Shown: one piece after another, positions 25,254 to 31,895 of the stretch
Layout of the letters: each line of letters opens with the position of its first letter
Position numbering within the stretch: the stretch's first letter is position 1
Origin: an uncultured Oscillospiraceae bacterium
Lineage (GTDB): Bacteria > Bacillota > Clostridia > Oscillospirales > Oscillospiraceae
Length of the DNA stretch: 45,523 nucleotides
Assembly: GCA_944387095.1 (NCBI GenBank)
Contig: CALXDP010000016.1
Location: 1 to 45,523 of the forward strand
Direction of reading: 5' to 3'
Program-made: the position numbers and the translations under genes
The notes under the pieces: model-generated
Seen by the model: only the letters and a program-made list of their open reading frames with translations
Databases searched by the model: none
What the model was told of the DNA's origin: nothing

Positions 25254-25279
25254 GGGCCCCGGGAAAATTCCCAGGGCCC
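25254..25279 (-). terminator. Terminator after the DUF4317 gene
   Basis: On the minus strand GGGCCCTGGGAA pairs imperfectly with TTCCCGGGGCCC around a short loop, followed by TTTCC. Confidence 0.65.
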
Positions 25280-25292
25280 ACAGCCGCTCCAT

Positions 25293-26420
25293 TCAGTCGA
25301 TCTGTACCTTCACACCGTTGACCTCCACCTCGCCGTCCACCCGGATGAGGATGTATTTACATCCTTGTATGATCTCGGTACGCACCAGATCCCCCCGCTC
25401 GGGGTTGACCTGGACCACCACATCCGGGGTGCGCACCTCCACCTTGGCCGTATCAATGAGATTCCGGGGGCTTATCTGGACATCCGGTCCAAAGGTCTCG
25501 TCAAAGCGGTCCTGGAAGGCCTGCGTGTACTCCGGAGCCACTCCGCAGGCGCGCAGCACCCCCGCCATCTGTCCTTTTGTCAGGGTAAGGGGCTCCCGCT
25601 CCTTGTTTTCCTTGTGCACCGCGATCATCTCCCGCAGTTGACCGTGCACCGCCTGCACCACCTCATAGCTGCTGTCATTTTCCAAGCTCTCTCCCAGGGT
25701 GGCCTGGAAGTTCTCCCTCTGGGCTGCTGCTGGCATGGGGGCAGGTGTATGGAACACCGCCTGGATGAAATCCTCGTGGCTCTGGGCCGGGTCCTTGGTA
25801 TAGCACAGCGCCCCGTACAGGTTGGCCGTCCGGTCGTCAAAGGCAGGGAAGAGAAATCCAAACGCGGGGGCGGACACCAGCTGGTTCATCTGCCGGTTGT
25901 GGAACTCGTTCTCCCGCATATAGTAGCTCAGGGCAGGCTTGGTCTCCGCCACCGGGCAGACGCTGCACAGGAGATAGCGGTATACCTCCCCACTGTCCTC
26001 CAGCCGCTCCTCTCCCCTGCCCCGTCGGGGCACGTCATAGGCGTCGCACACCAGCAGGATGAGATAGCCCCCCTCCATCTGTATGCTGTCGGACACTTTC
26101 TGGAAAAAGGCCTCCACCCCGTCCTCATCTTTCAGTTCGCTGTCCCGCAGGGTACGCAACAGCTTATGTTCCTCCCCGTAGGCCACCTGGCCGGTCTCAA
26201 AGCTCAGGTTGATGAGATTCTTCCCCAGCGCGCCAGACAGGGTCTTGCGCAGCACCCCCAGCAGCAGCTCCGCCTCATCCTGACTCATCATGGCCAGAGA
26301 CTGCTCAAACCGGGAGACAATGTGCCCCAGCTCGTTCACATAGCAGCCCCGGACTGTTCCAAAACTGTTGCGCTCGGGGCGAAACCGCCGGCGCAGCTCC
26401 GCCACTTCCCGTTCATTCAT
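25293..26420 (-). CDS. DUF4317 domain-containing protein
   Basis: A 375-residue soluble protein of the DUF4317 family, common in Clostridia and of unknown function. Recognisable features are the start MNEREVAELRRRFRPERNSF, the GCYVNELGHIVSRFEQSL stretch near residue 26, an Asp/Glu-rich middle and VPRRGRGEERLEDSGEVY near 120. No catalytic motif, signal peptide or membrane segment is visible. I chose the ATG at 26420 because GGAGGT lies seven bases upstream of it, while the ORF extension to 26435 includes the ribosome site. It sits alone between its terminator and the tRNA-Gln terminator. Confidence 0.85.
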   Translation of the reverse strand: MNEREVAELRRRFRPERNSFGTVRGCYVNELGHIVSRFEQSLAMMSQDEAELLLGVLRKTLSGALGKNLINLSFETGQVAYGEEHKLLRTLRDSELKDEDGVEAFFQKVSDSIQMEGGYLILLVCDAYDVPRRGRGEERLEDSGEVYRYLLCSVCPVAETKPALSYYMRENEFHNRQMNQLVSAPAFGFLFPAFDDRTANLYGALCYTKDPAQSHEDFIQAVFHTPAPMPAAAQRENFQATLGESLENDSSYEVVQAVHGQLREMIAVHKENKEREPLTLTKGQMAGVLRACGVAPEYTQAFQDRFDETFGPDVQISPRNLIDTAKVEVRTPDVVVQVNPERGDLVRTEIIQGCKYILIRVDGEVEVNGVKVQID

Positions 26421-26489
26421 GCTCATTACCTCCATACCAAAATGCTTCCCCAGGCAGGAAGCTCCACCGCCAAACCGGCGGCAGGTCCC

Positions 26490-26529
26490 AAAAGAAAAGG
26501 CAACTGCTTACGCAGTTGCCTTTTCTTTT
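26490..26529 (-). terminator. Terminator of tRNA-Gln
   Basis: A perfect 18-bp stem (AAAAGAAAAGGCAACTGC and complement, loop TTAC) ending in TTTTCTTTT on the minus strand. The stem starts at the last base of the encoded CCA. Confidence 0.9.
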
Positions 26530-26602
26530 GGCAGCGGATGAAGGATTCGAACCCTCACAAACAGAGTCAGAGTCTGGTGTGCTACCATTACACTAATCCG
26601 CT
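26529..26602 (-). tRNA. tRNA-Gln (anticodon CTG)
   Basis: The cloverleaf folds with acceptor AGCGGAT/ATCCGCT (7 bp), a short D stem, anticodon loop CTCTGAC (CTG at 34-36, U33 and purine 37 correct), and a T arm GAGGG-TTCGAAT-CCTTC with one G-T pair. G73 and CCA are encoded. The first anticodon-stem pair (27-43) is a C-T mismatch. A consensus promoter lies upstream and a strong terminator immediately downstream. Confidence 0.92.
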
Positions 26603-26635
26603 ATCTGCCGCCCGCCCCTCAGGCGAGCATGTGTA

Positions 26636-26663
26636 ATTATAGCAGATTCTTTGGGTTTGTCAA
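26636..26663 (-). promoter_or_regulatory. Consensus promoter of tRNA-Gln
   Basis: The minus strand has TTGACA (26663-26658), 16 bases, TATAAT (26641-26636), with TGC before the -10. Confidence 0.85.
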
Positions 26664-26684
26664 CCCTTTTCCTTCAAATTTGTC

Positions 26685-26714
26685 GGGGCCGCCACGGATT
26701 CCCGCGGCGGCCCC
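26685..26714 (-). terminator. GC-rich hairpin after the first wall-hydrolase gene
   Basis: GGGGCCGCC and GGCGGCCCC form a strong stem around a partly paired loop, 30 bases downstream of the minus-strand stop at 26744. The T-tract is poor (GACAAATTTG), so termination is inferred from position. Confidence 0.5.
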
Positions 26715-26743
26715 AATGGCGCTTATTGATCTTCTCAGCCTGC

Positions 26744-27784
26744 TCACGCATAGAATGCGTGGTTGCCGATGGTGGCCACATAGGGCCGGTTCCGGGAGGC
26801 ATAGCTGTTCAGACCGGCGGCATTGAAGAACAACACGTTCTTCAGGGAAACCGCCCCGTCCATCACCAGCTTGGCCGCCGCCACCGAAGCGGCATTGGGC
26901 GTGCGGTAAATGGAACCAGTGGCAGCAGGGCTGAATTGGTTGCGCTGAAACAGCACATCATAGATGGTGTCCGGGAACAGAGGGCTGTCCATGCGGTTCA
27001 TCACCACATTGCCCACCGCGATCTTGCCATCCAGCGGCTGATTGCCGCTCTCAGCGTAGATGATGCGGGAAAGCCAATACAGGGTGTCGCTGTCGTAATA
27101 GGCGTCTCCGCTCTCCAGATAGGCCCCGGCTCCCTCCTGGCTGGTGAGGGTGACATTTCCGGTTTTCCCGTCATACCCCACTTCCAGATTAAAAATCTCA
27201 GCCAGTACCCGCACCGGAACCGCAATCTTGCCATCCAGCTCCAGTACGCCGTTCTTCACATACAGATAGCGTCCGTTGGCCACCACATATTGGGCGCCCT
27301 CCGAGGCGGAAAGAGTCAGAGTCTCTTCCACCACATTGGCCTGCAGGCTCTCCTCTGCCTCTGGATCACCGTCGGCCGCATCCTCAGACTGGCCGGCAGT
27401 CTCCTGGCCCTCCGCCTGGGCGGCCTCCAGGGTCTCCTCAAACTGTGCCTGCGCTTCCTGGTCAGGCTGCTCCTCAGCCTCCTCGTCCGGGTCTTCCACG
27501 TCAACAATCCCGGTCACCGTGGTGGCATTGACAACGACTGTACCGTTTTCCTCTTCCACCACGGCCTCTTCATCCATCATGGCCATGAAGGACTCCACCG
27601 TAATATAGTTGACACTCTTATAGAGCCGATACTCCAGCATCTGCGCCAGTTCTCCGTCCAGGTAAATCCCGGAGGAAGACGTCTGCTCAGCAGAAGCATC
27701 CTGCGCTGTGGCGGCAAATGCGGGCAGCACCAAAGACGCTGCCATCAGTCCCGCCAGAGCTAGGCCGGTTACACGAAATTTCAT
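26744..27784 (-). CDS. Secreted SleB-type cell-wall hydrolase with a split copper-amine-oxidase-like domain
   Basis: A 346-residue exported protein. Signal peptide at about 1-24 (MKFRVTGLALAGLMAASLVL, then PAFA). A copper-amine-oxidase N1-like domain is interrupted by an acidic, Glu/Gln-rich insert of about 55 residues (near 96-150: DPDEEAEEQPDQEAQAQFEE). After VPVRVLAEIFNLEVGYDG (near 190) comes a Hydrolase_2 (SleB/CwlJ) domain: SRIIYAESGNQPLDGKIAVG near 240 with the candidate catalytic Glu, VVMNRMDSPLFPDTIYDV near 260, and a C-terminal GNHAFYA. Such domains cleave peptidoglycan, in spores and vegetative walls. The ATG at 27784 has AAGGAG seven bases upstream. It is a paralogue of the next upstream gene. 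Confidence 0.88.
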   Translation of the reverse strand: MKFRVTGLALAGLMAASLVLPAFAATAQDASAEQTSSSGIYLDGELAQMLEYRLYKSVNYITVESFMAMMDEEAVVEEENGTVVVNATTVTGIVDVEDPDEEAEEQPDQEAQAQFEETLEAAQAEGQETAGQSEDAADGDPEAEESLQANVVEETLTLSASEGAQYVVANGRYLYVKNGVLELDGKIAVPVRVLAEIFNLEVGYDGKTGNVTLTSQEGAGAYLESGDAYYDSDTLYWLSRIIYAESGNQPLDGKIAVGNVVMNRMDSPLFPDTIYDVLFQRNQFSPAATGSIYRTPNAASVAAAKLVMDGAVSLKNVLFFNAAGLNSYASRNRPYVATIGNHAFYA

Positions 27785-27817
27785 CAAATCTCTCCTTGCT
27801 ACAATTTGTTGTCAAAT

Positions 27818-27834
27818 TGTAACCGCATTGTAAC
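27818..27834 (+). promoter_or_regulatory. Perfect WalR-type box near the start of the wall-hydrolase transcript
   Basis: TGTAAC-N5-TGTAAC (27818-27823 and 27829-27834) fits the WalR (YycF) consensus TGTWAH-N5-TGTWAH exactly. It is read on the plus strand, opposite to the gene, and covers the predicted transcription start (about 27832). WalRK controls wall hydrolases in Firmicutes; its use here is inference. Confidence 0.5.
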
Positions 27835-27838
27835 CGAT

Positions 27839-27847
27839 TTTATACCA
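27839..27847 (-). promoter_or_regulatory. Extended -10 of the first wall-hydrolase gene
   Basis: The minus strand reads TGGTATAAA (27847-27839). No -35 is evident. The start would fall near 27832, giving a leader of about 48 bases. Confidence 0.5.
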
Positions 27848-27872
27848 TTTTGCAAGATTTTTTCGTGTACAA

Positions 27873-27909
27873 AATAGCCGAATCTTCCCATTGGGAAGAT
27901 TCGGCTATT
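27873..27909 (-). terminator. Terminator after the second wall-hydrolase gene
   Basis: AATAGCCGAATCTTCCCA and its exact complement form one long hairpin, followed on the minus strand by TTTTG. Confidence 0.85.
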
Positions 27910-27925
27910 CGTCTTTGTGTACAAT

Positions 27926-28729
27926 TTAACGGTAAAACCAGTGCCTTCCGATGGTAACAACAAACTCCCGGTTGTCCATAACCCAGCTATTTGTGGCGAT
28001 ATCCGGAGCCAGAAAATACAGGCTGTCTCCCGCCATTCTGGCCCCCTCCAGACACAGTTTTGCCGCTAAAACGCTCTCCGTTGTGGGCTCCTGATAGATC
28101 ATCCCGTTGGCGGCGGGGGTGAATTGAACCCCCCACTTGTCGTCGAAAATCACATCGTAGATGGTATTTGGGAACTGATTACTGGCTACCCGGTTGAGCA
28201 CCACGGTACCCACCGCAATCTTTCCCGCCAACGGCTCTCCCTGGCTCTCGGCAGAAATGATCCTGGACATCCAGTACAGCTCCTCTGATGTATAAGGGGC
28301 TGGCCCAGGCACTCCGCTGCCCACCGTGAGCGCAATCCCCTCTGCCCGGCTCCAGGAGACACTCCCGCCCAGGGCCTCGGCCAGCACCCGAATGGGCACC
28401 ATTACCCGGCCGTTTTCCAGCTTAACCCCTTTTGCCACGTACAGGGCCCGGTCGTTCACGGTGATGTAATTCTGACCCGGCACCGCCTTTAGCGTCACAC
28501 CAGTTCCCTTCACCCACGCGGTTCCCCGTGCCCAACTGACCTGCGCCTGAGGCGCCAGAAGGTTGGATACCACCCGCAGGGACACATAAGTTGTCCCTCC
28601 TTCCGTCCTGGCCAGGGACTCCTGCCAAACATTCCTTCCGTTCACAGTCAGTACAGAGGCGGACCCCGGCAGGATCAGCGCCGCGGAAAACACCAGCGCC
28701 AAGGCCACTGCGGTCAGTCTCTTCCACAT
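27926..28729 (-). CDS. Secreted SleB-type cell-wall hydrolase with copper-amine-oxidase-like domain
   Basis: A 267-residue paralogue of the neighbouring gene without its acidic insert. Signal peptide at about 1-25 (WKRLTAVALALVFSAALIL). A copper-amine-oxidase N1-like domain covers about 28-145 (TTYVSLRVVSNLLAPQAQV; NGRVMVPIRVLAEALGGSV). The Hydrolase_2 domain follows with SRIISAESQGEPLAGKIAVG near 157 (candidate catalytic Glu) and NRVASNQFPNTIYDVIF near 180, ending GRHWFYR. The start is ambiguous: ATG 28729 (AAGGAG 11 bases upstream), ATG 28738 and GTG 28741 are in frame; 28729 gives the cleanest signal peptide. Tandem duplication with the next gene is likely. Confidence 0.87.
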   Translation of the reverse strand: MWKRLTAVALALVFSAALILPGSASVLTVNGRNVWQESLARTEGGTTYVSLRVVSNLLAPQAQVSWARGTAWVKGTGVTLKAVPGQNYITVNDRALYVAKGVKLENGRVMVPIRVLAEALGGSVSWSRAEGIALTVGSGVPGPAPYTSEELYWMSRIISAESQGEPLAGKIAVGTVVLNRVASNQFPNTIYDVIFDDKWGVQFTPAANGMIYQEPTTESVLAAKLCLEGARMAGDSLYFLAPDIATNSWVMDNREFVVTIGRHWFYR

Positions 28730-28904
28730 AAGGTACATCACTCCTTGATCAATTTGTTCCTGGGAAATTGTAACCGAAAATTCCCCTATGGGACAAGGAG
28801 TAATGTTTTCCTACGCTGTCAGAGCTTTCTTTTTGGGGATCCCGAGCATCCGCATCACCCGAGATACCTTATTATTAATCCATATTCATTTCTGGGACCA
28901 GCGA

Positions 28905-29900
28905 TCAAAGCCGCTCTCCGCAGCCCCCACCATGGACTCCGGATCCAGTTGTCCCCCGGCCCACCGTGGACTCCGGGCTCACGGGCACGCCGCGCACGCC
29001 CTCCACATTCTCATTAGCCTGGGTGTTGACGTTTTGGGCGTTTTGGGGTATATTACTATTAGAAGAACTTTGCGGCGGTTCGCTTCGGGCGTTAGTCACA
29101 GGGACAGCATCCGTTATGGTGCTGGGCATTGTGTCCCGTGTCGTGCGAGTTCTTCTTTGTTTATATAGGCTGTCTGTTTGCAATACCTGTTTCCCGTCTG
29201 AAGCACCCCGGATTGTAATATAATAGTCCCCAAAATTTTTCCCGAACTCAATGGCGTTTCTCCCTTTTCCATCTCGGACTTTAGATGGGAGGATTGAATC
29301 AGAGGACGATAAAATTTCTGGAATTAGGGCGATGTCGTCAAGGGTTATCGCAACCTGTCCGGATGCCGCCTCCGTGGCCTGATTCCCATGGCTTTTCATA
29401 ATATGCCAAATGTCATTCCCATTCATCATAGCGCCATATCCGCACACATCAATGCCAGTATTTCTAAAAACTGCGTCAGACACGGTCCTCGGTAGCTTTC
29501 CGAAATATGCCCTGTCAGTGGTTTTGTTTGTTCGTAAACGCACTCCTAACAAAGAAACAGCGTCCTGGAACGTGGAAATAATCCGGTTTTTCCGCCCGCT
29601 GGAGAGGTTTGTCCGCTCTAAGTCAGTATAGGAATCTAACCCGTTCTCATTCACTGTCTCCCCTGTGGAGGCGGTATTGTTTTGCTCCTGCGTGGCGTTT
29701 TGCAGCCGTTGTTCCGCCGTCTGCAAATCAATTCTCTGGGGCATATCCATATTTTGCCACTCTGTCTGTACGGTCTCACCGCCGGGCAATCTCCCGCCCT
29801 GCTCCGCTGTGGGCAGCGCGACCCGGTTCTGGATGGCGTTGACAGCGGATGCCTCGCCGCCCATCACGCCGCCGCCATGACCCAGGATGTCTACACCCAC
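28905..29900 (-). pseudogene. Truncated prophage/ICE polyvalent protein fragment with PBECR-like nuclease domain
   Basis: The open frame is 331 codons, but the first 13 are antisense to an integrase remnant, so the true N-terminus is missing. Residues about 20-100 are Gln/Thr-rich linker (LQTAEQRLQNATQEQNN). Residues about 100-235 resemble the PBECR (phage Barnase-EndoU-ColicinE5/D-RelE) nuclease group: GYGAMMNGNDIWHIMKSHG near 154, IALIPEILSSSDSI near 190, NFGDYYITIRGASDG near 220 and VLQTDSLYKQ near 238. The tail is Asn/Ser/Gln-rich. Such domains terminate large MuF/portal-type polyvalent phage proteins. Codon use and base composition are clearly less GC-rich than the neighbours. A near-perfect 17-base duplication and a frame change near 28930-28985 hide the usual VGAAESGFD ending. 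Probably non-functional. Confidence 0.65.
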
Positions 29901-29963
29901 CTCCGAGAAGCCCGGAGAGAAAAAACCGCCCAGATTTTGAACCAGAAACTGGCCGCAAAATAA
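29862..29963 (+). pseudogene. C-terminal remnant of a tyrosine integrase
   Basis: In frame with the TAA at 29961-29963 the plus strand reads HHAAAMTQDVYTHLREARRE, then KTAQILNQKLAAK. This matches the end of phage/ICE tyrosine recombinases: the GHxxxxMTxxVYTH motif with the catalytic tyrosine. The similarity stops near 29862, so all but about the last 33 residues are gone. It points toward tRNA-Ser, as integrases usually do beside their attachment site. Confidence 0.7.
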
Positions 29964-30004
29964 CTGTGTAGATTTTTCCGTTTTACTGTGTAGTTTCTGT
30001 GTAG
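29964..30004 (+). repeat. Three direct repeats CTGTGTAG, candidate integrase arm sites
   Basis: CTGTGTAG occurs at 29964-29971, 29986-29993 and 29997-30004, between the integrase stop and tRNA-Ser. Arm-type integrase sites usually lie exactly there. No duplicated tRNA 3' end was found on the far side. Confidence 0.45.
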
Positions 30005-30083
30005 TTCACCATGTTTTTTCGTGTATTTCCATGTCCTTTGAAGTAGTTCAAAAAATGCCCTCAAACCGTTGAAATATAAGAAA

Positions 30084-30112
30084 AACCCCGGAACCACAAG
30101 GGTTCCGGGGTT
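30084..30112 (-). terminator. Terminator of tRNA-Ser
   Basis: AACCCCGGAACC and its complement form a 12-bp stem with loop of five, followed on the minus strand by TTTTTC. Confidence 0.9.
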
Positions 30113-30202
30113 GGCGCAGCGGGAGGGATTCGAACCCTCGAGCGGTTTCAGCCGCTACACGATTTCCAATCGTGCTCGTTATGACCTCTTCGATACCGCT
30201 GC
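30112..30202 (-). tRNA. tRNA-Ser (anticodon GGA)
   Basis: A class II tRNA: acceptor GCAGCGG/CCGCTGC, anticodon stem CACGA/TCGTG with loop TTGGAAA (GGA), a long variable arm (GCGGCTGAAACCGC), T arm GAGGG-TTCGAAT-CCCTC, discriminator G and encoded CCA. A consensus promoter precedes it and a terminator follows. It borders the prophage/ICE scar. Confidence 0.95.
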
Positions 30203-30232
30203 ATCGGCTGGCACGTTGGGTCAACGCAAGTT

Positions 30233-30260
30233 ATTATACCAGCTTTTTCTCCAATGTCAA
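30233..30260 (-). promoter_or_regulatory. Consensus promoter of tRNA-Ser
   Basis: The minus strand has TTGACA (30260-30255), 16 bases, TATAAT (30238-30233), with TGG before the -10. Confidence 0.85.
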
Positions 30261-30261
30261 G

Positions 30262-31776
30262 CTATTTTTTCACATCTCTCCGCCTTTTCCCGGAGCGCTC
30301 CCGGTTTTCAGACGCGTGCCCATGGCTACGCTCTCTCCACCGGCGTTTTCTTCCCGGCCCCTGTGCCGTCTGCTCCCCCGGAGCCTGCCCGCCGGTGCTC
30401 TCCCTTCTGTGCTGTCCCGCCATCCATTGGCGCAGCAAGCGCAGCACCTCCGGAGACAGCAGCAGCAGCGCGATCAGGTTGGGGACGGCCAGTAAACCGT
30501 TGAGCAAGTCCACCAGCTCCCACACTGCCGACAGGTCAGCCACCGCCCCCAGAATGACGCAGCCCGGAAAGACAAGCTGATACAGTCCCATGGCCAGCCG
30601 GGATGAAGTCAGGGTCTCCAGCCCCCGGCGTCCATAGTAGCCTGCCCCCAGCAAGGAGGTGAAAGCGAAGAGGATCAGGCTGACAGATACGATCCACTCC
30701 CCCGCCCTGCCAAACACCGTAGCAAATCCGGACGCGGTGAGGGGCGCGCCCAGGGCTCCGTCGGGAACTGCTCCGCTCTCTATCATGGCCAGTGCGGCTT
30801 CCGGGGTATAGACCCCCGAGGTGAGGATGACCAGAGCGGTGACCGTACAGATGACAAGGGTGGCAAAAAACACCTCGAATATACCCCACATTCCCTGCTC
30901 CGCCGGCTCTTCCACATCGGCGCAGGCGTGGGCGATGGCGGACATGCCCAGCCCCGCCTCATTGGTAAATACCCCCCGGGCCACACCGTAGCGCAGCGCC
31001 AGCCCCATGGAATAGCCCCCCGCCGCCGCCCTTGGCTCAAAGGCATAGCGGACGATGTCCGACAGCGCGTCCGGGATGGCCTGGGCATGGCAGAGGATGA
31101 CCACCGCCCCGCCGCCGATAAACAGCAGAGCCATCAGCGGCACCAGCAGCTCACTCAGCCGACCCACCCGGCGGATGCCCCCCACCAGCACCACAGCCAC
31201 TACCACCGCCAGCACTACCCCCACCGCCAGCCGGTTTGCCCCGGCGGCGGAGGCCAGGGAGGTGGCGATGGAGTTGGACTGGGCCAGGTTGCCCCCAGCC
31301 AGGGTCTCCGCCACGCACAGCAGGGCGTACAGCTTGGCCAGTCCCGACAAGTTCAGCCCCTTCCGGATATATTCCATAGGGCCGCCCCGCCACTGACCAT
31401 CTGGGCCGCGCTCCCGGTGGCGCACCGCCAGAATTTTCTCCGCACATCCGGTCATCATTCCGAGGAAAGCGGAAATCCACATCCAGAACACCGCCCCCGG
31501 CCCCCCGTAGAAGATGGCCGCCGCCACCCCGGCGATAGAGCCGGTGCCGATGGTGGCCGCCAGGGCGGTGGATAGGGCCTGGAGCTGCGTCACACCCCCG
31601 CGTTTCTCCTTTTTCTTCCGACGCAGCAGGGAACCCACTGAGATCCGCCACCACACAGGGAAACGGAACAGCTGAAAAAAGCCGGTGCGGATAGAGTAGT
31701 ACCCGCCCACCAGCAAGAAGGCCGCCAACAGCGGCCCACCCCAAATAATACCGCTCAGTTCCGATAAGAAAGCCAT
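30262..31776 (-). CDS. Sodium:alanine/glycine symporter (AGCS family)
   Basis: AGCS transporters take up alanine or glycine with sodium. The 504-residue product has about eleven membrane segments and the family motifs GGVTQLQALSTALAATIGTG (near residue 60), SIAGVAAAIFYGGPGAVFWM (near 80), WRGGPMEYI near 128 and GVFTNEAGLGMSAIAHA near 272. The C-terminal 55 residues are a highly basic tail (GRKRRWRERSHGHASENRER), longer than usual. I chose the ATG at 31776: GGGGG lies seven bases upstream and MAFLSELSGIIWGGPLL matches the family start. Both are held in a long hairpin (findings). It follows glmS at 120 bases on the same strand. Confidence 0.93.
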   Translation of the reverse strand: MAFLSELSGIIWGGPLLAAFLLVGGYYSIRTGFFQLFRFPVWWRISVGSLLRRKKKEKRGGVTQLQALSTALAATIGTGSIAGVAAAIFYGGPGAVFWMWISAFLGMMTGCAEKILAVRHRERGPDGQWRGGPMEYIRKGLNLSGLAKLYALLCVAETLAGGNLAQSNSIATSLASAAGANRLAVGVVLAVVVAVVLVGGIRRVGRLSELLVPLMALLFIGGGAVVILCHAQAIPDALSDIVRYAFEPRAAAGGYSMGLALRYGVARGVFTNEAGLGMSAIAHACADVEEPAEQGMWGIFEVFFATLVICTVTALVILTSGVYTPEAALAMIESGAVPDGALGAPLTASGFATVFGRAGEWIVSVSLILFAFTSLLGAGYYGRRGLETLTSSRLAMGLYQLVFPGCVILGAVADLSAVWELVDLLNGLLAVPNLIALLLLSPEVLRLLRQWMAGQHRRESTGGQAPGEQTAQGPGRKRRWRERSHGHASENRERSGKRRRDVKK

Positions 31777-31814
31777 GTCCGCACCCCCTGCCATAGGGTA
31801 TGCGGACATGGCTT
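31770..31814 (-). promoter_or_regulatory. Long hairpin enclosing the symporter ribosome site and start codon
   Basis: AAGCCATGTCCGCA (31770-31783) and its exact complement (31801-31814) form a 14-bp stem with an inner CCCT/AGGG pair. On the minus strand the 3' arm contains the ATG and the inner region contains GGGGG. It may act on translation, or as a weak terminator for glmS (TTTCTT follows). Confidence 0.65.
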
Positions 31815-31895
31815 CTTTGTATGACTGCCTTTGGAACGCTCCCTCAAGCCTCACGGGGAAAGCTCACCAGTTTTCGCACCGGCGGGTGGGGACCG

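Noticed and set aside
28742-28904. Duplicate of the tRNA-Ser 3' end as a second attachment site
   Set aside because: I searched this stretch by eye for the tRNA 3' sequence and found no match longer than a few bases.
28803-29168. Plus-strand frame preceded by GGAG, overlapping the phage fragment
   Set aside because: The GGAG is only two bases from the ATG, and the product has no recognisable domain; it runs antisense to the nuclease-like domain.
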